Assembly: GCA_964482435.1 (NCBI GenBank)
Contig: CAYZXL010000057.1
Span: 1 to 31,568 of the forward strand
Source of the DNA: CAYZXL01 sp964482435
GTDB taxonomy: Bacteria; Auribacterota; JABMQX01
DNA length: 31,568 nucleotides
Direction: 5' to 3'
A model generated the notes under the pieces. It worked only from the letters and a program-made list of their open reading frames with translations, was not told the DNA's origin and made no database searches. The translations under genes and the position numbers were made by a program. Position 1 is the stretch's first letter; each line of letters opens with the position of its first letter. Positions 24,282-31,568 of this stretch are shown piece after piece.

Positions 24282-25574
24282 TCAAGAGGTCGCTTTTCGC
24301 CACTTTCCGCGGGTGAAATCGGGGATTTCGACCGGCTTCCCACCGCTGCGAATTGACTCGGCGGACAGCGGCATGATCGAACTCCACGTAACCGCGTCGT
24401 AAACGCCAACCGGAGAAACCCCGCCGGCGCGAACTGCTTCAATGAACTCCCGAACCACGAAGAAATCTGTTCCGCCGTGTCCGGTCTTTTCCGCGTCTTT
24501 CTGCCAGCTTCGCCACTTCGGATGCTCGTATTTCTCCGCATGTTTGGTGAGCGGCTCCCACGCGAGGGTGGGGCTGACACCTTCCATCCAGATTTGCTCG
24601 CCCCTCGAGTCGTACGAAGCTTTCAAACCCTGGAGGGCGTAATACGTCGTCGTGGGATAGGGCCGGGCGGAGGAGGTGTCGTAGCGGAGGTCTATGAGGG
24701 CGCCGTTTGCGGTTCGGATCAACGTGCTTGTCGAGTCGCCCACAGCGAATTTCACTCTCGCCGCGGGGCTGTTCTCGCCGAAGTGAAGCGCTGCATACCG
24801 CTCGATGCTTGCCTGGCGGGTGCTCATGGCGACCAGAGACACAAGGCGGTCTTTCCGGTTGATTCCCATCCACTGAGCAACCGGGCCGAGCGAGTGGGTC
24901 GGATAGAGGTTGCCGATGTTGTCGCGAGCCAGCTCGCCCCGCCACGTCAGCGACCCGTCGGAATTGAATTTGATCTGGCGGCAATCGTGGACGTACCCGC
25001 ACTCAGCGTAGGTGATGTCCCCGAAGACGCCCTGCTGCGCCATGTTCAGTATCATCATGCAGGAGCGGAGGTAGCAGCAGTTTTCCGAGAGCATGTAGAG
25101 CCGTCCCGTTTCTTCGACGGCTTCGACCAGTGCCCAGCATTCGTCAAGGGTGCAAGCCGCGGCGACTTCGCTGAGGGTGGCTTTTCCGGCGCGAAGGGAA
25201 TCAACCGCCATCTGCGCATGGAGCTGCATGGGCGTGGCAATGACAACCGCATCAACGTCCTCACGCGAGAGCAATCGCCGATAATCGGTCGGACCCGCAG
25301 AATAGCCAGAGGGCTTTGCGCCCCGAGCCTCCTGAACGATTTGAATCGCCCGGTTGAGGTTGGCTTCGTTTATGTCGCAGATAGCGCTGACTTCAACTTC
25401 CTGCATTCCGAGCGATAGCCTGAGCAGGTAAGTCCCTCTGCCGCCGACGCCGATGTAGCCGAGGCGTGTCGGGGCGGACCTACCTTGTTCTGCCGAGAGT
25501 TTTCCAAACCGTGCGGCGATTCCCGCCGCCATCCCCAACTGCAAAAAGCGCCGCCTGGTCAAAAGGTTTTGCAT
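24282..25574 (-). CDS. Tat-exported Gfo/Idh/MocA oxidoreductase, GH109-like
   Basis: The product is 430 aa with GAGGAGG shortly before the ATG. A twin-arginine signal opens the protein ('TRRRFLQLGMAAG'), so it is exported folded with its cofactor. The Rossmann domain has 'GYIGVGGRGTYLLRL', then 'SAICDIN'. The catalytic-domain block 'NLYPTHSLGPVAQWMGINRKDRLVSLVAMS' is close to glycoside hydrolase family 109 (NAD-dependent alpha-N-acetylgalactosaminidase). 'GGTDFFVVREFIEAVRAG' and 'PVGVYDAVTWSSIMPLS' near the end also fit. GH109 enzymes use tightly bound NAD+ in an oxidation-elimination mechanism. Substrate is not provable from sequence. It lies 20 nt behind the NamZ-like gene, in the same direction, so they are probably co-transcribed. 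Confidence 0.87.
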   Translation of the reverse strand: MQNLLTRRRFLQLGMAAGIAARFGKLSAEQGRSAPTRLGYIGVGGRGTYLLRLSLGMQEVEVSAICDINEANLNRAIQIVQEARGAKPSGYSAGPTDYRRLLSREDVDAVVIATPMQLHAQMAVDSLRAGKATLSEVAAACTLDECWALVEAVEETGRLYMLSENCCYLRSCMMILNMAQQGVFGDITYAECGYVHDCRQIKFNSDGSLTWRGELARDNIGNLYPTHSLGPVAQWMGINRKDRLVSLVAMSTRQASIERYAALHFGENSPAARVKFAVGDSTSTLIRTANGALIDLRYDTSSARPYPTTTYYALQGLKASYDSRGEQIWMEGVSPTLAWEPLTKHAEKYEHPKWRSWQKDAEKTGHGGTDFFVVREFIEAVRAGGVSPVGVYDAVTWSSIMPLSAESIRSGGKPVEIPDFTRGKWRKATS

Positions 25575-25594
25575 TCTTGGCCCTCCTCGATGAC

Positions 25595-26881
25595 CTACTG
25601 GTACAACAGATACCGCTCCCTGTCTGTCAAAAAGCGCTGGAGGCGTGGGCGCCAGGACCTGATAATCGCGACAACGGAGACACCTGCCTTTATCTTCCCG
25701 GCTACGGTTGGGTCGCCAATCATCGGAGAAATCTCGTCTATCCCGAACGCATCCCCATGCAACCTGTAAATTGCCTCAACCAGAACCAGCCCCGCCCGAA
25801 CGCAATCGAGCCTGTTCCTGTCGGTCAAAATAACTCGCACGCCGAAACATTTCTCGCTGGCGAACACGCTCCGGTCGGGGGTGAACTCCGCAGGAACGAA
25901 CTGAAGCCCTAAGAGTCTCCGCCCGTTCATCTCCTCGGCGAGCCTTTTCCCATCCATCCAGGGGGCGCCGTAAAGCTCGAACGGCGCGGCTGTTCCCCTC
26001 CCGACTGACATGTTGGTTCGCTCAACGATTTCGAAACCCGGATAAAGCGTCGCGGCGACGAGGCTTCGGATGTTCGGAGAAGGGTTGACCCAGGGAAGAC
26101 CGGTCTGGTCGAACCACATTCGCCGTCGCCAACCCCTCATCTTGACGACGGTGAGGTCGCACCGAATCCGGAACTTCACATTGAACATGCGTGCAAGCTC
26201 GCCAATCGTCATCCCGTGGGTCAATGGGAGAGGAAAGTAAGATATGAATTGCCCTTCGTAGCTCTTGTCGAGGACCGGGCCGGAGACTCTTGTCCCGGTG
26301 ATGGGATTTGGTCTGTCGAGAACGACAAATTTGATTCTGTGCCGGGCGGCTTCTTCCATGCACATGGCCATCGTGGAGATGTACGTGTAGAAGCGAGCAC
26401 CGACGTCCTGGGCGTCGAAGACGAGTGTGTCAATGCCCCGGAGGCTCTCAGCCGTGGGGCGGCGGGTCTCCCCATAGAGGCTGTGAACGGTCAAGCCCGT
26501 CTCAGGGTCAACTCCCGATGGAACGTTCCCCTCCAGGCCCCCCCGCAACCCGTGCTCGGGCGAAAACAGACAGACGAGTTGAAAGACGTCCTGGTTGCGA
26601 AACAGACGAATTATATGCTCGCCTCTTGAGTTGACCGCCGACTGGTTGCAAATCAATCCGACCCGCTTCCCCTTCAAAGCGTGGTATCGCTGCTCGACTA
26701 AGACATCGAGGCCAGTTTTGACGAAGGGACGCCCCGGGGGACCGGGATTTTCGCTGCACGCCTGTAGTAAAATCGCCGCGAGAAAACCGAATGCAACCAG
26801 GCACACGCTTGCCTTTCGCCAGGTCGGTCTCCCGGGACTCTCCGCCGCGTCGCGCGAGAAGAGGGGAGGCGTGCCGCGCAT
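25595..26881 (-). CDS. NamZ-like exo-beta-N-acetylmuramidase (DUF1343), probable lipoprotein
   Basis: The product is 428 aa from the ATG at 26881, chosen because GGAGGA (26891-26896 on the reverse strand) stands 9 nt before it; a TTG at 26941 extends the frame without benefit. A hydrophobic segment (ASVCLVAFGFLAAILLQ) ends at C42 in 'LLQACSE', an imperfect lipobox. The DUF1343 core follows: 'GKRVGLICNQSAV', 'LFSPEHGLRG', 'HSLYGETRRPT', 'VFDAQDVGARFYTYISTM', 'VVLDRPNPI', 'GWRRRMWFDQTGLPWVNPSPN', 'VGRGTAAPFELYGAPW'. Known members (NamZ/YbbC) release MurNAc from the non-reducing end of peptidoglycan glycans. It lies between an isomerase-like and a GH109-like gene, pointing to amino-sugar salvage or degradation. 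Confidence 0.88.
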   Translation of the reverse strand: MRGTPPLFSRDAAESPGRPTWRKASVCLVAFGFLAAILLQACSENPGPPGRPFVKTGLDVLVEQRYHALKGKRVGLICNQSAVNSRGEHIIRLFRNQDVFQLVCLFSPEHGLRGGLEGNVPSGVDPETGLTVHSLYGETRRPTAESLRGIDTLVFDAQDVGARFYTYISTMAMCMEEAARHRIKFVVLDRPNPITGTRVSGPVLDKSYEGQFISYFPLPLTHGMTIGELARMFNVKFRIRCDLTVVKMRGWRRRMWFDQTGLPWVNPSPNIRSLVAATLYPGFEIVERTNMSVGRGTAAPFELYGAPWMDGKRLAEEMNGRRLLGLQFVPAEFTPDRSVFASEKCFGVRVILTDRNRLDCVRAGLVLVEAIYRLHGDAFGIDEISPMIGDPTVAGKIKAGVSVVAIIRSWRPRLQRFLTDRERYLLYQ

Positions 26882-27005
26882 TCCGGGCTCTCCTCCGGGT
26901 GCACGTGACGAGGGAAACTGCATCTTCATATCGAAACGCAAACCTTTGCGAAAACGCTCCGAGGACAGAAGTCCAGGAATCGGAGACGGAGGCTTTTGTT
27001 TTGCT

Positions 27006-27950
27006 TCACTCGAGGATTCGCCGCAGATACTTCACGTCCTGAGCAACGTTCTTAAGGATGGCCTCGCGCTCCTCCGGCCCGGAGTACTCGCCGTGAAGAC
27101 TGAACGGACCGGAGTAACCTCTGTTCCTGAGAAGCGAAATGGCGGCGGGCCAATCCACAAGCCCATCGCGGAGGAGGCACCACTTTCTCTCCCATTTGAC
27201 GCCGCCGGCAGTCTCTTCTCGAACATAGGCGACGTTCTTGACGGCAACCATCGCAAGATGGTCTCCGACGATTTCTATGGCAAGAGGAAGAGGCTCGCCG
27301 GTGACGGCGAGGTGCGCCGGGTCAATGTAAGCGCCGACGAGAGAAGGCTCGAAATCCTGAAGGAGTGCCATCAACGTCGAAGCATTGCAGGCGAGATAAA
27401 ACCCGGAATGGTTGTGGACGAGGGTGCGCACACCGTGCTTTTCGGAGAGCTTCGCGAAGCCCTCCAGGTCCCGCCGGGCTTTCTCGAAAAGCTTTCGGTA
27501 GCTCATCCCCTCTCTCCACGCCCAATAGCCAATCTTGACGTTCCTGATACCCATTTCCGCACAGGCAGTCCATATCGCTTCAGCGGTCGGGTGCCGCGGG
27601 TCAACGAGGCTGGTTTCGGTCGAAACCATGGGTACCGACAAACCCGCTTCTTTCCAAACCTTCATCGCCTTCGGCAGAGCCTCGCGAACGTTGTCGGGGT
27701 TGACGCATTGGCCATTCCGGACAGCAAGGTCAAGCCCGTCGAAGCCAAGCTCTTTGACGAGGCGGGCGATTTCCTCGGCTTGCAGACCCTGGAGGAACTT
27801 GGTGAAGTAGATGACCGAGCCGCGGCCCTTTGTTGACTCCTCCGATGAAATAGATGCGGGCGTGAAAGCGAGAACGCCGACGCCCGCCGCCAGCCCTTTC
27901 AGAAAATCTCTACGTCTCATACCACGAGGCAATGTATTTGTCCTCGACAT
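27006..27950 (-). CDS. Tat-exported sugar phosphate isomerase/epimerase-like TIM-barrel protein
   Basis: The product is 314 aa. The start at 27950 has GGAG 9-10 nt upstream; a second ATG at 27920 (before 'MRRRDFLKG') has none. The twin-arginine signal 'RRRDFLKGLAAGVGVLAF' sends it out of the cytoplasm. The rest is the xylose isomerase-like TIM barrel (AP endonuclease 2 family): 'GFDGLDLAV', 'VPMVSTE', 'GIRNVKIGYW', 'LVHNHSG', 'GAYIDPAHLAVTGE', 'VAVKNV' and 'FSLHGEYSG'. Acidic and histidine residues in these blocks usually bind a divalent metal. Members isomerise, epimerise or modify sugars; many Tat-exported ones in PVC-like bacteria have no assigned substrate. It is the first gene of the three-gene minus-strand set. 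Confidence 0.85.
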   Translation of the reverse strand: MSRTNTLPRGMRRRDFLKGLAAGVGVLAFTPASISSEESTKGRGSVIYFTKFLQGLQAEEIARLVKELGFDGLDLAVRNGQCVNPDNVREALPKAMKVWKEAGLSVPMVSTETSLVDPRHPTAEAIWTACAEMGIRNVKIGYWAWREGMSYRKLFEKARRDLEGFAKLSEKHGVRTLVHNHSGFYLACNASTLMALLQDFEPSLVGAYIDPAHLAVTGEPLPLAIEIVGDHLAMVAVKNVAYVREETAGGVKWERKWCLLRDGLVDWPAAISLLRNRGYSGPFSLHGEYSGPEEREAILKNVAQDVKYLRRILE

Positions 27951-28261
27951 GGCAAAAGCTCCATTTGTGGACTATTACCCAGCTTGCCGCTGCGATGGCG
28001 AGGCGCTGGAACTACCCAGGCGCCTGCCGCTCCATCTCCAACGCAAAAAGCGGCACAAGAAAGACACCCAACCCACTTTACCATTTCCCTGCGACCGCGG
28101 TCAGCAAAGAACAAACCGGGCGTGTAATGCCTCAGTCCTGGGATGGACTCACCGCAGAGGACGCAGAAACCGCAGTCTTCCATGAACTTCGCTCACCCGG
28201 AGACCATGAAAATCCAGTGTGGGCAGCGGTCACTTTGAGGCCAGAACCCGGATTCCGTTTT

Positions 28262-28333
28262 CTCTCGCCAAGACGCAAAGGCGCGGAGGGTTCAGAGGGC
28301 ACCGCTCTTTGGGTCTTGGCGGCTTTGCGAGAG
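28262..28333. repeat. ~70-bp imperfect inverted repeat
   Basis: Left arm CTCTCGCCAAGACGCAAAG (28262-28280) is related to the reverse complement of the right arm, which ends in GCTTTGCGAGAG. CTCTCGC (28262-28268) pairs exactly with GCGAGAG (28327-28333). A preceding stretch at 28149-28174 (ACCGCAGAGGACGCAGAAAC) looks like another dispersed element. Confidence 0.6.
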
Positions 28334-28391
28334 CCCTGCCTGCTCGCCGCGTAGCGGTTATTTTCAGCGCAGAGGGATGTCAGACGGGATT

Positions 28392-28426
28392 AACAGGATT
28401 CTCAGGATTATCCGGTCCATCCTGTT
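28392..28426. repeat. AACAGGAT/ATCCTGTT inverted repeat
   Basis: AACAGGAT (28392-28399) and ATCCTGTT (28419-28426) are perfect 8-bp arms. AGGATT occurs twice near the left arm (28395-28400 and 28404-28409), as in dispersed 'aggatt' intergenic repeats. Confidence 0.65.
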
Positions 28427-28577
28427 ATGCTGTCAAAATTATTGTTCCTTTTCTGCCGCGCCTGCCGCCCGTAGGTGAGGGGATGCGGCACTCTGACTTT
28501 TCTCGTTGCATTTTCGTGTCCTGAAAAATATCCTTTTCGTAGGCTTGCGGGGAAAGGAAATCAAGACGCACCGGAAT

Positions 28578-28592
28578 CCCGCCGAAGGCGGG
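28578..28592. repeat. CCCGCC-GAA-GGCGGG palindrome (AATCCCGC family, copy 2)
   Basis: Perfect 6-bp arms around GAA within AATCCCGCCGAAGGCGGGAC, which recurs exactly at 31397-31416. Confidence 0.85.
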
Positions 28593-28683
28593 ACTCTTGT
28601 GTTACCTTGCGGCGTGGTCAGCCGAGTGAGCGCGCCAGACCGAGAGATTCTGTCAGAAGCCGACATAGCATTGTGTTCAAGCG

Positions 28684-31254
28684 ATGAGCACCAATTTCAC
28701 AGCACGAATTCGACCTCAACGAAATGGGACGCGGAAGCTCGTTTTGGAGGCGGGCAAGTTTGGCCTGATTGTGGGGCTGTATTTGTGGGTGGCGGGCGCC
28801 CCGTTCGGGTTTGTCCATCCGGATGAGGACAACTGGCTCTTCTTCTGGCGTCTGCTTCCAATTTCCAGACTGCCAATCCTTGTGGGACTTTCGGTTGTTG
28901 GTGCGTCGGCCATTTTTCTGGCGCTCCTTGCGCTGCGTCGGGAAACAGGGTCAGGTGCGGCAGAGGAAACCGCACGGGTGTGTGGGCGGGTCCTCTCCCC
29001 GTTGTATTTCCTCCTGATCGGCCTGATTCAATTGGTTCCGGGCGCTATGGCAGCGCTTCCGGTTCTTCCGTTCGTCAACAAATTCCTCCTCCCGACCGCG
29101 GTTTTCTCCTCGGTAGTCTTCCTCTTTTTCATCGAGGCAAAACTCATCCCTGCGGCGCTTTTTCGGAATCTCGACGCCTCACTCTCGTCGCACAAATGGC
29201 GGTGGAGCGTCGGTCTGTTCGTGGTGAGCCTGCTGGTCTATGGCGTCTTTATGAAACGACTTGACATGGCGTTCGGCTATACGGCAGGTGATGAAGCCCA
29301 TTATTTGGTTCAAGCCCAGAGCCTGGCGGAAGACTTCGACCGGGACCTCGTCAATCAATTGCCCGACTACAGGTACTTGCAGGAGTACTACCTTGCGAAA
29401 CACCTGTCTGCGAAATCGCCCCCAGGCAAAGCCTATTCCTATCACTCCATTGGTCTCCCCGTCCTTCTGGCTCCCGGCTGGGCAGTGGGCAAGGTGAAGG
29501 GGGCCATGGGCGTCCTGGTAGGGATTTCGTCGCTGTTTGCGGTGAGCTTTTTCTGGATAGCGTTCGGGCTTCGCCAGCGCTCGGAATTCGCCCTGGGGTG
29601 TTGGGCAGTCTTCTGTTTCACGACTCCAATCGTTTTCTATGCCTGCCGGGCCTATCCGGAGCTGCCTTCGGCACTGATAGTTCTGCTTGTCGTGTGGAGG
29701 ATGATGAGACCGGAGGCGCTCAATCGTTGGGGATGGCTTGCTACGGGGTGCCTGATAGGTTTTCTTCCGTGGCTTCACATTCCGCGTCTTGCCATCCCGA
29801 CCTCCCTCCTGTCGGTGTGGGGCATCGCGTGGCTGTTTTTCCGCAGGAAGAAGGAAAGCATGGCGCTCTTCGTTGCTCCGCTCTTCGTCAGCGCCGTGCT
29901 TCTTATTGTTCTCAACCAGGGCTGGTACGGCCACTGCTGGGATGAGCCGCCGGGTTTGACAGGTTTGGAGAAGCTCGACCCCCAGGCCTGGACAGGCGGA
30001 TATCGCAGCCGGGGGACGGACCTTTTCTCGTGCATGACGGGCCTTCTCGGGGTTTTCATGGATCGTTACAAAGGGCTTCTGGTCTCCTCGCCCGGGTATT
30101 TCATTCCCTTGGTTTGCGTTCTCATCGGATTATTCTCAAGTAAGCTGAGGTTCTGGCGGGAATTGTGGTTCTGGGTTTTCCTGGTGGTGTATCTCCCCGC
30201 GTTGGGCCGGAGAGGTTGGTACGGCGGGGCATGCTTTCCCGGGCGGTTTCTGGTCTCGGTGCTGCCGTTGCTCCTGTTTCCGTTTGCGTCTTTTCTTTCG
30301 GTCCGCCGGGACAGGTTTTTCAGGGCGATGTTTGCCGTCCTTACGGCAATATCGGTATGGATGACTGTCCTAGTGCTAATGCATCCGGACCGCTTCTACC
30401 GCGGGGCGGAAAACGCCCGCTGGTTCTCTCCCGCGGCGCAGCTTATCGCGCTGTTCTATCCTTACGTGGGGACCTGGCGTGGGGTCAACCAGATTGAGGA
30501 CCCGTTCGGGATTGTGCTTTTCGTGTTATGGGTTGGAGGGGCAATCGCGCTCCTCCAGTGGGCGAAGAAAAAAGAAATGCCGTGGCACCGCTGTTTCAAT
30601 ATGGTTATCGCAGCAATCCTCGCTTTACCCATTTTCAGCACTGCCGTTCGGCGCATCACCAACCAGCAACCCTATAAGTTCTCCTTCCTGGAGCCGAGCG
30701 AGCGTTATTCCACCCTGGCCGGCATAAATCGTCCGTCAAAAACGAGAATCCGCGTCGCCGCGTGGGGAGAAATCTCGCCCCAGACTTTGAGGAAACAATT
30801 AACTCTCGAGCTCCCTGCCGGGGACCAAATAATCGCCGCGGGCGAGATACAGACCGACGAATTGACTCAGCAAAAAGTCGTTGTGTACGACCCCGCGAAG
30901 CATAAGCCCGGTTACCTGTCCCGTACGGGGCGGCTCAAGTTTTTCGCGGGGGAGTACATCGCGCGTTTCTGGCTCAGTTTTGAGGCCCTGGGGCCGGAAG
31001 ATTCCCTCATCATTGACGCCCAGGACATGAAAAGCCGACGGGTCGTTGCCTATCGGCGGCTGACCGCTGCCGACGTGCCCATGGGAAAGGAATTTGCCCC
31101 GGTGGACCTTCCGTTTTCCGTGAAGCGCTTCTCCAACCTGAGCCTTCGGGTCAGCGTTGACGCGAGAAACCCCGTTCGCTTCCTCAGATTCTGCGTCGAA
31201 CCCTCGTGTCTCGAAGAGCTTCTCTCGGCAGCGGAGGGCCTTGTGCGGAGATAG
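28684..31254 (+). CDS. Large polytopic membrane protein, GT-C glycosyltransferase-like
   Basis: The product is 856 aa. Roughly 15-17 hydrophobic helices fill residues 25-660, followed by a soluble C-terminal domain of about 190 aa with beta-rich character ('LELPAGDQIIAAGEIQ', 'RVAAWGEI'). After the fifth or sixth helix comes an outside-facing loop 'GYTAGDEAHYLVQAQSLAEDFD' (D203-E204). It resembles the acidic motif of GT-C/ArnT/PMT-type transferases that use polyprenyl-linked sugars. Later come 'YACRAYPELPSALIVLLVVW' and 'RRGWYGGACFPGRFLVSVLPLLLFP', patterns also seen in this superfamily. It would add sugars on the periplasmic face, but no substrate can be named. The start ATG at 28684 has a weak ribosome site. 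It is flanked by palindrome-rich DNA on both sides and has no operon partners. Confidence 0.75.
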   Translation: MSTNFTARIRPQRNGTRKLVLEAGKFGLIVGLYLWVAGAPFGFVHPDEDNWLFFWRLLPISRLPILVGLSVVGASAIFLALLALRRETGSGAAEETARVCGRVLSPLYFLLIGLIQLVPGAMAALPVLPFVNKFLLPTAVFSSVVFLFFIEAKLIPAALFRNLDASLSSHKWRWSVGLFVVSLLVYGVFMKRLDMAFGYTAGDEAHYLVQAQSLAEDFDRDLVNQLPDYRYLQEYYLAKHLSAKSPPGKAYSYHSIGLPVLLAPGWAVGKVKGAMGVLVGISSLFAVSFFWIAFGLRQRSEFALGCWAVFCFTTPIVFYACRAYPELPSALIVLLVVWRMMRPEALNRWGWLATGCLIGFLPWLHIPRLAIPTSLLSVWGIAWLFFRRKKESMALFVAPLFVSAVLLIVLNQGWYGHCWDEPPGLTGLEKLDPQAWTGGYRSRGTDLFSCMTGLLGVFMDRYKGLLVSSPGYFIPLVCVLIGLFSSKLRFWRELWFWVFLVVYLPALGRRGWYGGACFPGRFLVSVLPLLLFPFASFLSVRRDRFFRAMFAVLTAISVWMTVLVLMHPDRFYRGAENARWFSPAAQLIALFYPYVGTWRGVNQIEDPFGIVLFVLWVGGAIALLQWAKKKEMPWHRCFNMVIAAILALPIFSTAVRRITNQQPYKFSFLEPSERYSTLAGINRPSKTRIRVAAWGEISPQTLRKQLTLELPAGDQIIAAGEIQTDELTQQKVVVYDPAKHKPGYLSRTGRLKFFAGEYIARFWLSFEALGPEDSLIIDAQDMKSRRVVAYRRLTAADVPMGKEFAPVDLPFSVKRFSNLSLRVSVDARNPVRFLRFCVEPSCLEELLSAAEGLVRR

Positions 31255-31375
31255 ATGTGCGATTGCAAGCGAAACGCGGGGTGGAACGACCTGTTCCGAG
31301 CAACGGCAGCGGCGGCAGGCAAACGCGAAGTGAGCGGGAGGCGAGCGGGTTTCGGGCGCCGCTGTATTTTGGTGG

Positions 31376-31394
31376 CATGGGCATCTTGCCCATG
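31376..31394. repeat. CATGGGCA palindrome, copy 2
   Basis: CATGGGCA and TGCCCATG around TCT, the second copy of the element at 21161-21179. Confidence 0.85.
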
Positions 31395-31399
31395 TCAAT

Positions 31400-31414
31400 C
31401 CCGCCGAAGGCGGG
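31400..31414. repeat. CCCGCC-GAA-GGCGGG palindrome (AATCCCGC family, copy 3)
   Basis: Identical in sequence to the copy at 28578-28592, including the AAT before and AC after. Confidence 0.85.
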
Positions 31415-31432
31415 ACCCAACATCAATCCCGC

Positions 31433-31447
31433 CCCGCGTTCCGCGGG
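31433..31447. repeat. CCCGCG-TTC-CGCGGG palindrome (AATCCCGC family, copy 4)
   Basis: Six-bp arms around TTC, preceded by AATCCCGC at 31425-31432, so it looks like a variant of the same family. Confidence 0.6.
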
Positions 31448-31568
31448 CGACCACGAGAAGAGCTCAGGTCGAGGCTCCAAATCTGCCACCGATTCGCAGC
31501 CACACCCCGGGTTTCAGCTCTGAGGAACAAGGGATTTTTCGCACCTTTTGAGGGGGATTTGGGTCGAA

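Larger units (their letters stand above)
27951..28683. other. 733-nt non-coding region with inverted repeats
   Basis: This is a divergent intergenic region holding promoters for genes on both sides, none of which I can place with confidence. Several short frames exist, but all look spurious. The repeats listed separately fill 28149-28595. Confidence 0.65.
31255..31568. other. Non-coding tail with stacked palindromes
   Basis: No gene is visible in the last 314 nt. Three palindromes lie within 75 bp (31376-31447), and the window ends inside this region. Confidence 0.65.

Noticed and set aside
23771..24316. A + strand 181-codon frame with a cysteine-rich start
   Set aside because: TTG start without ribosome site, no family resemblance, low-complexity composition, and it runs into the 3' end of the opposite-strand GH109-like gene.
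24477..25418. A 313-codon + strand frame opposite the GH109-like gene
   Set aside because: It lies entirely within a gene with clear motifs on the other strand and shows no homology.
26595..27836. A 413-codon + strand frame opposite the NamZ-like and isomerase genes
   Set aside because: It spans two real minus-strand genes and their gap and has no recognisable domain; it is a shadow of high-GC coding DNA.
28219..28524. Short + strand frame between the isomerase and GT-C genes
   Set aside because: It is formed from dispersed repeat sequence and has no ribosome site or homology.

Overview
The window is a moderately GC-rich stretch (GC not computed) of a bacterial chromosome from what looks like an uncultured Gram-negative lineage. 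Supporting signs are Tat and Sec/lipoprotein export signals, a TonB-like membrane-anchored von Willebrand A protein, and a large secreted repeat protein. The C-terminus of that protein ends in a 'VERSDDLTVW...FYRVSAP' pattern of the kind I associate with Verrucomicrobia/Planctomycetes/Lentisphaerae-like genomes. Intergenic DNA is littered with short palindromes such as CATGGGCA-NNN-TGCCCATG. I cannot name the phylum from the sequence. No rRNA, tRNA or CRISPR array was seen.

Layout. (1) 1-7191, + strand: an envelope block with a TPR-repeat protein (probably cut by the window edge), a VWA-domain membrane protein, and a 1175-aa secreted protein built from three near-identical ~393-aa modules. 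(2) 7371-9288, +: a Na/phosphate cotransporter-like protein followed by a separate PhoU-domain protein, a split phosphate transport/regulation pair. (3) 9294-16615, +: a compact housekeeping and fatty-acid cluster, rsmD-coaD-yceD-rpmF-plsX-fabH-fabD-fabG-acpP-fabF. Many genes overlap or abut, and many start with GTG or TTG. (4) 16623-20041, +: an acyl-CoA dehydrogenase only 7 nt after fabF, then EtfB and an EtfA carrying an N-terminal 2x[4Fe-4S] ferredoxin domain. This set resembles electron-bifurcating acyl-CoA dehydrogenase/Etf systems. (5) 20238-20778, +: a BrnT/BrnA-type toxin-antitoxin pair with a recognisable promoter and an inverted repeat over its -10 region. (6) 20779-21503: non-coding, palindrome-rich. 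(7) 21504-23588, - strand: a fused primase-helicase (zinc finger, Toprim, DnaB/RecA-like ATPase) whose Toprim part seems to lack the DxD metal site, so it is Twinkle-like. (8) 24282-27950, -: a three-gene exported set, a Tat-type sugar isomerase-like TIM barrel, a NamZ-like (DUF1343) lipoprotein and a GH109-like Gfo/Idh/MocA protein, probably for amino-sugar or cell-wall sugar breakdown. (9) 27951-28683: non-coding DNA dense in inverted repeats. (10) 28684-31254, +: a large multi-spanning GT-C-like membrane protein, then a palindrome-rich tail.

The most interesting possibility is the physical coupling of a type II fatty-acid synthesis cluster, which here has no enoyl-ACP reductase and no dehydratase gene, to an acyl-CoA dehydrogenase and a ferredoxin-fused Etf. 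The Toprim-degenerate primase-helicase and the recently amplified modular surface protein come next. All functions are read from motifs by eye; no database search was run.
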